Part shown: positions 15,120 to 24,563 of the stretch, piece by piece
Position numbering within the stretch: the stretch's first letter is position 1
Layout of the letters: the number at the start of each line of letters is the position of its first letter
Assembly: GCA_007693635.1 (NCBI GenBank)
Contig: REDE01000120.1
Span: forward strand, 1-38,892
Reading direction: 5' to 3'
Length of the DNA: 38,892 nucleotides
Source: Flavobacteriales bacterium
GTDB taxonomy: Bacteria; Bacteroidota; Bacteroidia; Flavobacteriales; Schleiferiaceae
Position numbers and translations under genes: made by a program
Notes under the pieces: generated by a model
Told to the model about the DNA's origin: nothing
The model's database searches: none
Seen by the model: the letters and a program-made list of their open reading frames with translations, nothing else

Positions 15120-16319
15120 TTATGATTGTGCCTTGTGAAAATTCCAAAAGAGAGAAAAACGCAAGGTGTTCTCCAATGGATTTCGAACACGGGTAGTTGG
15201 TATCAAATACGAAAAATCAAGCCCGAAAACATTGAATCGCATCCCTAAACCTAAAGTGGCGTATTGGCGACCACCTTTTTCGAGCGCTTCGTGTTGATAC
15301 CCTCCACGCAAGGCAAACTTATCATCATACCACATTTCAACACCAAAATTCCACACAATTTCTCTAATTTCTTCCGATAATCCGCCGGGAGCGTCATTGA
15401 AAGACTGGAAAACGCCTTGGAAAAATGGGACGTTATCATCACGACCGGCTATGATGTTGCCTTCAGAATCGCGAAGTGGCGGCGTAGGCACCAAAAGCTT
15501 GTTCATATCAAAGTAAAAACCCAAGTCGACATACTGATCCAACCCCCAAATAAAACCCGTTCCCACACGAAGATTGGTAGGGATAAAGTCACCTCCATCG
15601 GTCTCGGTGTATCGAATTTTCGTCCCTAAGTTACTGATGTTCATCCCAGCGGTGAAGCGGCCGGTTTGACCACCATCCATCACAAATCGCTCTCCCTCAT
15701 AGTACAAAGCCACATCCGAGGCGAAGGATTGACCTGCACGGATATTATCTCCGATATTTGCTTGTCCAGCCGCTTGTGTGAGGTTGGATAAAATGTAGCG
15801 AAGCGATACCCCAGCAGAAAGTGTATTGGAAAGTTTTAATGAGTAGGCCCCAGAAAAAGCGAATTCGTAGGATTCAAAATTACCCAAGGAATTCCCCATC
15901 TGATCGGTGTACTGAATTTCACCTAAGGAAAAATAACGCAGGTCAAATGCGAAACCCTGATTCTTTTTAATCTTTTGGGCGTAGGCCATGTAGACCAAAT
16001 TAATATCCGGCACCAATTGGGAAAGCCAAGGAGAATAATTGAGCGAGAGCGATTGTGTATTATCTTCAAGAAAAGCCAATTTGGCCGGATTCCAATGAAT
16101 GGAATTAGCGTCTGGAGTGGTGGCCGCACCTACATCACCCATAGCGCCCGAGCGCGAATCAGGAGATATTGCGAGAAACGGCACCGAAGTAGTTACCGGA
16201 TTTAAGCCTTCTCCAAACTGCGTACGCGCTCCTTGTCCTTGCATCTGCAAACCAGAGACAACAAGCATCAAAAACAGACCCGATCTCACCAAAGTATTAT
16301 GAGGCATAAACAAATTCAT
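15120..16319 (-). CDS. porV: Type IX secretion outer-membrane protein PorV (LptO)
   Basis: 399 aa. Signal peptide in residues 1-28 (LFLMLVVSGLQMQGQG), then the PorV signature VPFLAISPDSRSGAMGDVGA and ANSIHWNPAKLAFLE. The rest is a 14-stranded FadL-like barrel ending in FRFSLFWNFHKAQS. PorV carries cargo from the Sov translocon and partners PorU in the attachment complex at the cell surface. It sits directly downstream of porU, the usual order. The start could be M1 (16319) or M5 (16307); either leaves a usable signal peptide. Confidence 0.95.
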   Translation of the reverse strand: MNLFMPHNTLVRSGLFLMLVVSGLQMQGQGARTQFGEGLNPVTTSVPFLAISPDSRSGAMGDVGAATTPDANSIHWNPAKLAFLEDNTQSLSLNYSPWLSQLVPDINLVYMAYAQKIKKNQGFAFDLRYFSLGEIQYTDQMGNSLGNFESYEFAFSGAYSLKLSNTLSAGVSLRYILSNLTQAAGQANIGDNIRAGQSFASDVALYYEGERFVMDGGQTGRFTAGMNISNLGTKIRYTETDGGDFIPTNLRVGTGFIWGLDQYVDLGFYFDMNKLLVPTPPLRDSEGNIIAGRDDNVPFFQGVFQSFNDAPGGLSEEIREIVWNFGVEMWYDDKFALRGGYQHEALEKGGRQYATLGLGMRFNVFGLDFSYLIPTTRVRNPLENTLRFSLFWNFHKAQS

Positions 16320-16409
16320 TTAGTATCAAATTCCCGTGCGGCTTGTAGCAACATAGTATGAACAACGAAAAAACAACACTTTTATTTTTCAAAAAAATAT
16401 CCTGCAATA

Positions 16410-19400
16410 TTAGCGCAAAATTACGAGTTTTTCCATTTTTTCCGCATACGCATCGTCAAGTGTTGAACGAACCTTCAAACGATAGATGTACACCCCCTTA
16501 CCTATGGGATCACCAAAATCGTCAAGCCCGTCCCAAACCAGGTCTTCTGTAACGCGATTTCCCTGACTAAAAACATTGGCTTGCAGTGTTTTAACCAACC
16601 GTCCACTGACGGTAAATATCTGTACCAAAACCTCTAAAGGCTGATTTGGTCGATTGTGTTCAAATTGAAAAAGCGTTCTCGTGGTGAATGGATTCGGGTA
16701 ATTGAGCACATGTTTTAAGGCCAAACCAGCCGACGAAGCTACGATAAATTCAGTCTGGGTGGTCGAAGGATTGTTATGTACATCCCAGGCTCGAAGCGAT
16801 AAGTGATGAGGTCCTTCTTCCAAATTAAATAACGGATAACGAATGCTTCCCCGGCGGAAACTGTTTAAGTCGGCCGTGTAAAAATCATTGAGAATGATTG
16901 GGGCCTCGGTTCTATGGTCGAGTATGGCCACGATATCGTGCCCAATGGAATTTCCAACGGTATTGATACCGGATGAGTCAAAAAGCATGGCGAAAATATC
17001 CGGGTTTTCATTTGTCAAACCTCCAAAAACAAACGACTCGTCATTCATAAACAACTGTATTTCTGGCCCCTCGGTATCAGGTCGCGCATTGGTATCTAGG
17101 CCACCAACAATTGGCGAACGATCGCCACCCGCAGCTTCAGCCCCGGCAGCGGCACCGTAGTAACTGAACTTACCGGGACCAAACTGAAAAGCAATGTTTA
17201 TAGGTGTTATGAAGTTAAAACTAAATCGACCTGAGCTCACACTAACGCGACCGCGATATATGGCGTTGGTTTGCGTGGTAAATACGTACGGATCACCGAC
17301 CCCGTCGTTGACTAAAGTTTGTCTAACCACTGGTTTATCGAATACCGAGACATCCAACACACCATTGAAATCGCTAACCACAGCACCATTGCGGTGAGCA
17401 ACCCTTCCCGTTACTCGGGTTTTCCCCAGAGCACGGATCGTGTCGGTTGGCTGCTGAGTAAATTCATCAAACATTTGTTCCGTGAGCACATCGTATTGAG
17501 GAAAAGGTATTCCCAAGGCCGGATCACCCAGTAGCGCAAAACTGATTTTTGTAAACGAGGTGGAATTGTTCTTGGTCTGACGTATCCACTCGCCTATACT
17601 CAAATTTCCGCTAGCAACCAAAAGGCGGTATTGATCAAAAAGATCTTCATTGAGACGCATTGCCGGTATAGCGCTAACATCGCGCGTGGTACTGAGTAAA
17701 GCCACAGCGCCTCCACGGGGATTCAACAAGGTTTGCTCACCTGCACTGGTACGCCAGACTTCATCAAATCGACTAAACGCACATGTAATGGTGACAAAAA
17801 TGCTAAGACGGTCAATGTTGCTCCAATTATTAATCTCTTCCAAACGTAAAATCTGCTCTTGTGCCCAACCAATTTCCCCTCCGTGACCGATGAAGTTGGT
17901 TATTAACGCCCCCGCCTGAACCTGACGGAAGATTTCTTCTTGAACGTCCGGATACCTCTGGCTACCGGCGGTAGAAACTTGCTGAAATGCATCGGCATAC
18001 ACTTTTACGAAGTTGTAAAAAGGAAATCTGTTGGAAACGCTATCAATGATTCGATCACTGTAAATCATAAAGTCTCTTTCCCAGGTATCGTCAACGTCAT
18101 CGGTAACAAAAAGCATTCGTGCCCTCCAGTCTCCAAAGCGATCATTGCCACGCTCATAACGAATAATTTTATCCACCACAGCATTGGCTTGTGAAGAAGA
18201 GCGGACGGTCAGACGGCCTACGTTCACGTTTAGTGAATTTACCCCTAAAGCTATTCCCTCTCCGAGATCGAGAAATCCGTAAAAGTCATCGGCAATAAAG
18301 GAATTTTGGACGTTAAAGCTATTCACCGATTGGTAAACTGGAACAAAATTAGTATTGTTGGGCTCGCGATCTTTAAAATCGTAAGAAGCAGTTCCCACCA
18401 GACAAACGTATTTAAGTCCAGCTCCATTTGGCGCTTTTACGTAGTTGGAGCGGATGAAATTTCGTATGGCGGAAATATCTTGAACCCCAGAGTGAAACTC
18501 GTTGTAAATTTCCTGAACATCCACTACGCGCACTTTAAATCCATTGTGTGATTCGCGAAATCTAGCCAATCGCTCAGCCGCACTTCGAAAACCAGGAAAA
18601 GTGATGATCAACATGTCCTGAGCAGCGAGTCCGTGCAGGTTTTGGTTTGTGACTTTACCAACGGCACGAGGCGTACTAAAATCAGCACCGCGAAAAGCTA
18701 CGAATGTCCGCAAGGAATCTGTTTGTACACGAAAGATTGCGGTATTTCCCGAAACCGTTGCGGGAACGCGAAAAGTTTGCAAGGGATCCGTGACGTCCCA
18801 AATTTCCATACCAGCTGTGGCATTTTGAATGCTAAACTCGGTAATGTTCCCCGCACCTACGGATTGAATATCTCGAAAAATCATTGAAGTCCCGCTCATG
18901 GTCAATTGCCGACGAGCGTGAACACTAATGAAATCTAACCATGCTGTGGCCGCTGGATTTATCTGATTGTTATAGGTCACCGTGAGATTAACGCTATTGC
19001 CACTAGCGGTAGTCGTGCCAAATCCAGCTGCTGGAGTGGCAAATTCTTTAGAGTTGGGGAAGATTTGTGCAAAGTTGAGCTGCAGAACTTGGGTTCCTCC
19101 CGTGGACGCCGTCATAAATGTGCCATTTACCGTAGAGCGTGCCGCTGCCCGCATTCGGATATTAACCGGCGAATTGGGCACTAGGTTAGGCATCGGGAAA
19201 CTGTAATTATACGTCAGATTAAAATCGAAAACATCCCCAAACCACTGGCGACCTACACGCTGCAAATTAACTTTCGTTTCCTCCAAAAAATCCAGCGCAT
19301 CAAAAGCGCTCACATTTTGATTTGGCGCACTGGTAATACTTGGTGCTGTAGATATACGTTGTGCAGCCGTGGCGTCGATGCGAATAAAGTAAAAATTGTC

Positions 19401-20285
19401 GTCGGAGTAAATATTGTAGACATGCTGATAACGGTTTTCCGCCTGGTTATAATTCCATCGGTGAGGACCATGTGCATAAAAAAGTGCGTAATCAGAACCG
19501 CTAAAAACACCATCACCTCCATCGACCATAAGAATGGGAAGCTCAACCAAATCATCGATATGTTCGTCGCCCACACGCTCGGGCAACATTCCTCCTCGAT
19601 TGCCAAAAACAGCAATGCCCGCTGAGGAAATCGAACCCGAAACGCCCATGTCACGCAAAAGCTGTGGGGTAATCCGAAAAACTCCGTCTCTATTTACCGC
19701 AACGCGATACCAATTTCCCTGAGCTAATACAGAGTTTGGTGAAAAAGTCTTTCGAGAAGCAACTTCAGTAATCGATGCGAGTTGATAGCTGTAGGTAAAA
19801 GACTTGACTAACTCATACCCTCCATTGGCCCGAGCACGAATTAAAGGTATCTGGGCCCTAACGTGATTTTGTCTGCCTATTGCCGAAATACCATACTCCA
19901 AACTCGCAAATCCTTCGCGCTCCCAGCTTCGAACCCACGACAAAGCCTCGCCAGTAAGCGGCTCCGTTTCGGTAACAACCACCTCAAAACGCAAAATACG
20001 CTCAGCATTTACCCGCTCATTGACTTCATATACCGGCTGCGAAAATGGAAGCGAATAGCCGCAAGGTGAACACTTAAATATCTTTTCCTCATCGGAGATT
20101 TTCTGGAGTCCCTCCCACTCTATTCGCACGCTTTGTTGGGCAAAAAGATTCACCGAAAAAAACAAAAAAACAAGTCCTAAAATAGAAGCTCTACGTGCAA
20201 TTTCATATTGGAAATTCTCGATAAAGAAATCCTTCGACTCTTTAAGAAAACTCGTGAAATCGGAAACCGCATAGGAATTACGCAT
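16410..20285 (-). CDS. porU: Type IX secretion sortase PorU (gingipain-like C25 peptidase)
   Basis: 1291 aa from the ATG at 20285. A hydrophobic segment near residues 33-50 (ILGLVFLFFSVNLFAQQ) is the signal peptide, preceded by an unusually long ~30-residue polar lead. A beta-rich N-terminal region is followed by the peptidase C25 domain (about 560-910). It has the His-Cys dyad H801 (NFIGHGGEIGW) and C835 (TITCAFSR), spaced as in gingipains. The C-terminus has a sorting-domain-like sandwich with LNYPNPFTTRTLFQF and GKGVYIYRLKVRS. PorU removes the C-terminal signal of T9SS cargo and attaches it to lipopolysaccharide. porV follows. The commonly adjacent gldJ is absent upstream. Confidence 0.95.
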   Translation of the reverse strand: MRNSYAVSDFTSFLKESKDFFIENFQYEIARRASILGLVFLFFSVNLFAQQSVRIEWEGLQKISDEEKIFKCSPCGYSLPFSQPVYEVNERVNAERILRFEVVVTETEPLTGEALSWVRSWEREGFASLEYGISAIGRQNHVRAQIPLIRARANGGYELVKSFTYSYQLASITEVASRKTFSPNSVLAQGNWYRVAVNRDGVFRITPQLLRDMGVSGSISSAGIAVFGNRGGMLPERVGDEHIDDLVELPILMVDGGDGVFSGSDYALFYAHGPHRWNYNQAENRYQHVYNIYSDDNFYFIRIDATAAQRISTAPSITSAPNQNVSAFDALDFLEETKVNLQRVGRQWFGDVFDFNLTYNYSFPMPNLVPNSPVNIRMRAAARSTVNGTFMTASTGGTQVLQLNFAQIFPNSKEFATPAAGFGTTTASGNSVNLTVTYNNQINPAATAWLDFISVHARRQLTMSGTSMIFRDIQSVGAGNITEFSIQNATAGMEIWDVTDPLQTFRVPATVSGNTAIFRVQTDSLRTFVAFRGADFSTPRAVGKVTNQNLHGLAAQDMLIITFPGFRSAAERLARFRESHNGFKVRVVDVQEIYNEFHSGVQDISAIRNFIRSNYVKAPNGAGLKYVCLVGTASYDFKDREPNNTNFVPVYQSVNSFNVQNSFIADDFYGFLDLGEGIALGVNSLNVNVGRLTVRSSSQANAVVDKIIRYERGNDRFGDWRARMLFVTDDVDDTWERDFMIYSDRIIDSVSNRFPFYNFVKVYADAFQQVSTAGSQRYPDVQEEIFRQVQAGALITNFIGHGGEIGWAQEQILRLEEINNWSNIDRLSIFVTITCAFSRFDEVWRTSAGEQTLLNPRGGAVALLSTTRDVSAIPAMRLNEDLFDQYRLLVASGNLSIGEWIRQTKNNSTSFTKISFALLGDPALGIPFPQYDVLTEQMFDEFTQQPTDTIRALGKTRVTGRVAHRNGAVVSDFNGVLDVSVFDKPVVRQTLVNDGVGDPYVFTTQTNAIYRGRVSVSSGRFSFNFITPINIAFQFGPGKFSYYGAAAGAEAAGGDRSPIVGGLDTNARPDTEGPEIQLFMNDESFVFGGLTNENPDIFAMLFDSSGINTVGNSIGHDIVAILDHRTEAPIILNDFYTADLNSFRRGSIRYPLFNLEEGPHHLSLRAWDVHNNPSTTQTEFIVASSAGLALKHVLNYPNPFTTRTLFQFEHNRPNQPLEVLVQIFTVSGRLVKTLQANVFSQGNRVTEDLVWDGLDDFGDPIGKGVYIYRLKVRSTLDDAYAEKMEKLVILR

Positions 20286-20329
20286 CGACAAATCAATTAA
20301 AATGATTCAAAGGCAAAACAGATAATATG

Positions 20330-20337
20330 CAAACATA
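20330..20337 (-). promoter_or_regulatory. Putative -7 box TATGTTTG of porU
   Basis: Exact TAnnTTTG match on the minus strand, about 44 nt upstream of the porU ATG in the 177-bp gap after the TauE gene. No TTG is seen at the standard spacing. Confidence 0.45.
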
Positions 20338-20462
20338 ACGATATAACTCCAACTGTGGTATAAATGATCGATAATTTTTGTGAATTTTAGTCAACCCGAA
20401 GATCAACCAATACACGAAAGAAAAATCTCGAAACAACTGGTTGATAACATGAGCACGCAAAC

Positions 20463-21236
20463 TTAGATAAAACCTACCCCTAAAGCAACGGAAATGATGA
20501 TCAACATGATTGCAACAAAAATTTGCAGAAACTCAATGGTGACTTTTTTAAGGAGTTTATTCCCTAAAAATGATCCTGAAATGCCCGCTAGGGTCGCACA
20601 CCCAACCAGAAGTAAATTTTCGTTTAACCCCTCTCTCGAAAATCTCGTGGCGTATACACTCAATCGTGTAAAGTCTACAAATGTGGAAACAACTACTGCA
20701 GTTCCCACAAAGGCCTCCTTGGACAATCCGGCTTTAATTAAAAATGCACTTCGCAACGCACCCTGATTACCCGATAAGCCTCCAAAGAAACCACTGAGAA
20801 ATCCCCCCAAAGGAAGTTTATCTTTGGAAAACTGCAAATTTCTTAAATAAGGAATCAAATCCATACTAGCGAAAATGATCAACAGTATGGAAATGATGAA
20901 TTTCACAGGAAAAACTTCAAAGTGTTTTCCGAAAAGATTGTACGAAAATAACGGATCGGTATCGGATATGGTTAGCAACAACCAAGAACCAAGTACAGCG
21001 GCTATGACTGCGGGCAAACCAAAGCGTACTAATACCGAGCGGTCGGCATTGCGGCCAACCAACAACAACTTGAAAATATTATTGAAAAAATGAACCACCC
21101 CGGTAAGAGCAATTGCCAGTTCCACCGGAAAAAAAATCATGAACACCGGCGTAAGTATTGTCCCTAACCCAAATCCGGAGAAAAAGGTGAGTATGGCAAC
21201 AAAAAAAGCAACAGTGGAAACAATAGCAATCTCCAT
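20463..21236 (-). CDS. TSUP / TauE-SafE family membrane permease
   Basis: 257 aa with about seven to eight transmembrane helices. Family features are the N-terminal repeat FFSGFGLGTILTPVFMIFFP and the second repeat GFLSGFFGGLSGNQGALRSAFLI. The family includes exporters of sulfite, sulfoacetate and related organic anions, but the substrate here cannot be read. The start follows the stop of the DoxX gene with no gap, so the two form a tight operon. It is separated from porU by 177 bp containing a candidate porU promoter. Confidence 0.88.
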   Translation of the reverse strand: MEIAIVSTVAFFVAILTFFSGFGLGTILTPVFMIFFPVELAIALTGVVHFFNNIFKLLLVGRNADRSVLVRFGLPAVIAAVLGSWLLLTISDTDPLFSYNLFGKHFEVFPVKFIISILLIIFASMDLIPYLRNLQFSKDKLPLGGFLSGFFGGLSGNQGALRSAFLIKAGLSKEAFVGTAVVVSTFVDFTRLSVYATRFSREGLNENLLLVGCATLAGISGSFLGNKLLKKVTIEFLQIFVAIMLIIISVALGVGFI

Positions 21237-21668
21237 CTATCTGGTGTTTTTCTGAATTCGCTTATCTACAGACCAGTTTCCACCTCCTCGAATGAGCAAA
21301 AATACAGCACCCAACAGCATGGCCCAATCGGTGCGACTTCCGTGCATCATTTCCCAAAAACCTTGATTAGACAATACCTCAGTCTTAGTGGTAGCAAAAG
21401 CAACAAGCATGATGGTTATAATAGGAATACTTGCCAAACGAGTGAGAAAACCAACCAAAATTAAGATTCCGCACAGTATTTCAAAACCACCAACAAAACT
21501 ACCTAAAAATTCCGGTGAAGGAAGTCCGATCTTTTCAAAACGACCAGCCCCGCGAACAGCAGGGAATAAAAACTTTTGAATTCCTTCCGATAAAAAAACG
21601 GCTCCAACTATGAAGCGAATGATAATGGTAGTCCTGTCGGAATCTGTTTTTAAAATACGTTTTATCAT
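21237..21668 (-). CDS. DoxX family membrane protein
   Basis: 143 aa, four transmembrane helices, with the DoxX features IIRFIVGAVFLSEGIQKFLF and FVGGFEILCGILILVGFLTR. DoxX-like proteins are small quinone- or redox-linked membrane proteins of mostly unknown activity. Paired with the TauE/SafE permease (0 nt gap), a role in sulfur-compound or redox handling is possible but only an inference. A near-consensus box TATCTTTA (minus, 21719-21712) lies about 45 nt upstream. Confidence 0.88.
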   Translation of the reverse strand: MIKRILKTDSDRTTIIIRFIVGAVFLSEGIQKFLFPAVRGAGRFEKIGLPSPEFLGSFVGGFEILCGILILVGFLTRLASIPIITIMLVAFATTKTEVLSNQGFWEMMHGSRTDWAMLLGAVFLLIRGGGNWSVDKRIQKNTR

Positions 21669-21724
21669 TGATAGACTTTTGGTTTAGTTAAGCATTACAC
21701 CGTTCGATGCGTAAAGATAGACAA

Positions 21725-23863
21725 TTAACGTCCCCTGGATGCACAAACCTCGGCAAACAACTTAGAGTACGCCTCGGCAATGCTGTTCCACTCAGAGAAA
21801 AGCCCTTGATAATCGACCTTGGTGACGGCTTGATTTTTCGACAAAAAGTCTTTAAGTTCTGTGGATGTCTTAAAGTACATCTGAGCTTTATCGCCCAAAA
21901 CGCCTCGATTAAACGCATTATCGTGGGCTACAATTGCACATCCAGAGGCCATTGCCTGCACCAGACTTGGGTTGGTGCCACCCACACTATGACCATGAAA
22001 ATAATAACGAGCACCTCTACGCAGACGCTCCACCACCCCTTGATCGTAGATTCCACCTAACCAAAGCACACGAGATGATTCGGGGAAGTCTTTCTGTAAT
22101 TTTCGAGCATAAGCATTGGATATTCCTCCCAACACAATGATTGGCGGCGCATTATCAACCTGAGTATGCGCCTCAAGAATAGTGTGAACATGATTTTCCG
22201 GCTCCATTCTAGCCATTAACATATCGTATTTTTCTAGGTGATCGACAGGTGAAAAATCTGCCGGCCGCATAGCATCGGCACCGTAAGCTATGATGCTTGA
22301 ATTGCGCTGATAAACTTCCCGTAAATACTGAGCAATCGCAGGATGATCCGCAATGAGGTGATCGCTTGACTCTGCAGCCTTACGCTCTGCCCAACGAAGA
22401 AACAATCGTACAAATTTGGAATATTTCGAACGCTTCCACTCGAGTCCGTCCATGTTGCTTACCTGAACCGCTTTTTTCGACCACAAAAACCACCAAAGCG
22501 TGTTGCTGGTGTAGCCCAAGTGCAACCAAACATCAAATCGTCGTTTGCGCGCTTCTAAAATTCCGAATAAATCATAAAAAAATTGTCCGAATGTACCCAA
22601 CACATTTTCTGGATTACTTACCCTAACGAGCCTTGCACCTTCAAAATACGATTCCGAAAACGGATGGTCGCGTGGTTGCAAAATGGAAAGGTCAACCGAG
22701 TAACCGGAATGATGAACCGCTAAGGCCTCCGCCAATGCTTCGAAGCCTCCGTAACGATTAGGCACACCTCGTGTACCCATAATTAACACACGAATTTTCT
22801 TGTATTGCGAAATCAGCGCATCAGCGTGTTGAGTCATGCCAAATGCTCTAAAATGCTCAACGGCCCGCTGATCTTGTTGGTAATTCATGGCTTGCTCAAT
22901 GGCTTGTTCCAGCGCGTTTTCATCACCAGGTTTTGCGTAAAATGCAAAATCACGAAATACTTCACGCGTATCTCCCCCATCTCCAACTACAACAGACTTA
23001 CCTAGGAAAGCCGCCTCTAAGGCCGACAAACCCGTTGTTTCAAACCAACTAGGCAACGCGACCACCCGGCACGTCCGAAGTTTTTCGTGATATTCCTCTT
23101 GCGGACAATGACCGTGAAAAAATACAGTGGAACCAGCCTCTTGCTCACATTTTTGAGCGTACGAAGCACTGCCTGCGCTTGGACGCCCAAAGACATGCAA
23201 AATCCATCCTCGACGATTACATACACGGATGAGCTCTAAAACACCTTTTCGTGGCTCAATGTATCCCGCAAAACAAATCGAATCAGACTCTACAACAGGA
23301 TTATCGTGATAGGTAGGGACATTTACCCCTAGAGGAATCACCGATTTCTCAATCTCAACATCAAAATACTGCTCGATGCGATTCCACTCATGATGCGTTG
23401 ATGCAAAGGCAGCATGAACGCGATTCAAGACATACTGCATCGATTTTTTATGCCCTAGGAATACGTAGCGCCAACCAGGAAAAGGAGTTTGCCGTCGCAA
23501 CCAACGACCCAGCACCTTTAAGTATTCCCAACCAAACCGACCACTTGCACGCGCAACGAAGCGAATGAGTCCCCTACGAAAACGCAAGTCCAATTCGTAA
23601 AAATCTACCCAAATTGAAAACAAATATACCGGTATTCCGTGGGAAAAAACCGGAATAATCTCTGCCGGTCGACCAAGATTGAAAACTTGTATAAGGTCGT
23701 ACTTTTTCCAATCACGAACTTCATTAAAAGCCAATACATCAACGACATAACCCCTCCGTCGAAACTCCTCTGCTGTGGTTTTGGCCTGCACCACATCACC
23801 GCCACTATTGTGACGATGATCACTTCGTAAAAGAAAAAGAATTGTATTAATTTTGCGCAACAA
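21725..23863 (-). CDS. Two-domain glycosyltransferase: GT4 fused to a DUF1972 GT4-like domain
   Basis: 712 aa, about twice a normal GT-B enzyme. Residues 1-350 are one GT4: INTILFLLRSDHRHNSGGDV at the start, IPLGVNVPTYHDNP in the middle and the donor motif SWFETTGLSALEAAFLG. Near residue 357 a second protein begins: VLIMGTRGVPNRYGGFEALA is the signature of DUF1972 transferases, with SNMDGLEWKRSKYSKFVR and a donor domain ending at GRYYFHGHSVGGTNPSLVQAMASG-like sequence (GHSVGGTNPSLVQAMASG). There is no ATG at the N-terminus; an upstream in-frame TGA at 23864-23866 forces a TTG start (23863 or 23860). It probably adds two sugars in sequence to an exopolysaccharide. Confidence 0.85.
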   Translation of the reverse strand: MLRKINTILFLLRSDHRHNSGGDVVQAKTTAEEFRRRGYVVDVLAFNEVRDWKKYDLIQVFNLGRPAEIIPVFSHGIPVYLFSIWVDFYELDLRFRRGLIRFVARASGRFGWEYLKVLGRWLRRQTPFPGWRYVFLGHKKSMQYVLNRVHAAFASTHHEWNRIEQYFDVEIEKSVIPLGVNVPTYHDNPVVESDSICFAGYIEPRKGVLELIRVCNRRGWILHVFGRPSAGSASYAQKCEQEAGSTVFFHGHCPQEEYHEKLRTCRVVALPSWFETTGLSALEAAFLGKSVVVGDGGDTREVFRDFAFYAKPGDENALEQAIEQAMNYQQDQRAVEHFRAFGMTQHADALISQYKKIRVLIMGTRGVPNRYGGFEALAEALAVHHSGYSVDLSILQPRDHPFSESYFEGARLVRVSNPENVLGTFGQFFYDLFGILEARKRRFDVWLHLGYTSNTLWWFLWSKKAVQVSNMDGLEWKRSKYSKFVRLFLRWAERKAAESSDHLIADHPAIAQYLREVYQRNSSIIAYGADAMRPADFSPVDHLEKYDMLMARMEPENHVHTILEAHTQVDNAPPIIVLGGISNAYARKLQKDFPESSRVLWLGGIYDQGVVERLRRGARYYFHGHSVGGTNPSLVQAMASGCAIVAHDNAFNRGVLGDKAQMYFKTSTELKDFLSKNQAVTKVDYQGLFSEWNSIAEAYSKLFAEVCASRGR

Positions 23864-23885
23864 TCAGGGGACTTTGGTTGTTTAG

Positions 23886-23913
23886 CAAATGTACTCGTGA
23901 AATGTAAATTCAA
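23886..23913 (-). promoter_or_regulatory. Promoter of the fused glycosyltransferase: TTG-N17-TACATTTG
   Basis: Minus strand TTG (23913-23911), 17 nt, TACATTTG (23893-23886). Both elements and the spacing match the Bacteroidota consensus. The predicted transcript begins about 15-20 nt before the TTG start codon, which supports that start. Confidence 0.65.
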
Positions 23914-23974
23914 GCGAGTCGAAGTTTTAATTATTAATACTGCCTTGTATTAGGCCAAATCAACTTTCAAACAC

Positions 23975-24490
23975 ATGAAAAAGTTACTAGTTTTAGCTGG
24001 ATTTGTCGTATTCACCGCTTGCGGAGGAGGCGCCAATGAAGAGACCACCACCAATGAATCAGCTCCTGAAGTAGAGGAAACAACTGAAGTCGCCGACGAC
24101 AACGCTGGGGATGATGAGGTTATTGTTATCAATTTAACCACAACGGGAGAAACCATGACCGACATGGCTTTTGAACCCAAACAAATTAAAGTCCCTGCGG
24201 GAAGTACAGTTCGTGTAGTATTAGACAACGTAGCTGAAGCACACGCTATGGTTCACAATTTTGTACTGATCGACCGCGGAAGTTCTGAAGAAATTTATCC
24301 TTTAGCAATCGAAGCTGGTCCAGACAAAAATTACATCCCCGAGCACTCTGGTATTTATGCCGCAACCCCCATGGCTAATCCGGGCGAAAAGGTAGAGATT
24401 GAATTTACCGCCCCAAGTGCCGGAATTTATCAGTACATCTGTACCTATCCAGGTCACGCCTCAATGAAAGGTATTTTCGTTTCTGAATAA
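23975..24490 (+). CDS. Azurin/auracyanin-like cupredoxin lipoprotein
   Basis: 171 aa. Lipoprotein signal MKKLLVLAGFVVFTAC with lipidated C16, then an acidic Glu/Thr linker to about 48. The cupredoxin domain (50-171) has type I copper ligands H94 (AMVHNFVLID), C156, H161 and M164 (YICTYPGHASMKG). The AMVHNFVLI context is azurin-like. The ligand loop is C-x4-H-x2-M, one residue shorter between His and Met than azurin. It is likely an electron carrier anchored in the envelope, perhaps serving cytochrome oxidases; the ccm genes are 9 kb away. A bidirectional terminator follows. Confidence 0.9.
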   Translation: MKKLLVLAGFVVFTACGGGANEETTTNESAPEVEETTEVADDNAGDDEVIVINLTTTGETMTDMAFEPKQIKVPAGSTVRVVLDNVAEAHAMVHNFVLIDRGSSEEIYPLAIEAGPDKNYIPEHSGIYAATPMANPGEKVEIEFTAPSAGIYQYICTYPGHASMKGIFVSE

Positions 24491-24504
24491 TACCTTCGTA
24501 TTGC

Positions 24505-24547
24505 AAAAAATTCCCCGGTTGTATGATGAATACGACCGGGGATTTTT
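24505..24547. terminator. Bidirectional intrinsic terminator
   Basis: Stem arms 24512-24524 and 24530-24542 (tccccggttgtat / atacgaccgggga, one G-U) enclose loop gatga. A6 precedes on the left and T5-A-T5 follows on the right, so it can stop transcripts from the cupredoxin gene (+) and the convergent methyltransferase gene (-). Confidence 0.9.
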
Positions 24548-24563
24548 ATTTTTGATATTTGAA

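Noticed and set aside
19310-19654. Antisense and out-of-frame ORFs inside porU
   Set aside because: Low-complexity, basic composition with no domain; shadows of the long porU frame. The same applies to frames opposite the PDH, glycosyltransferase and mutS genes.
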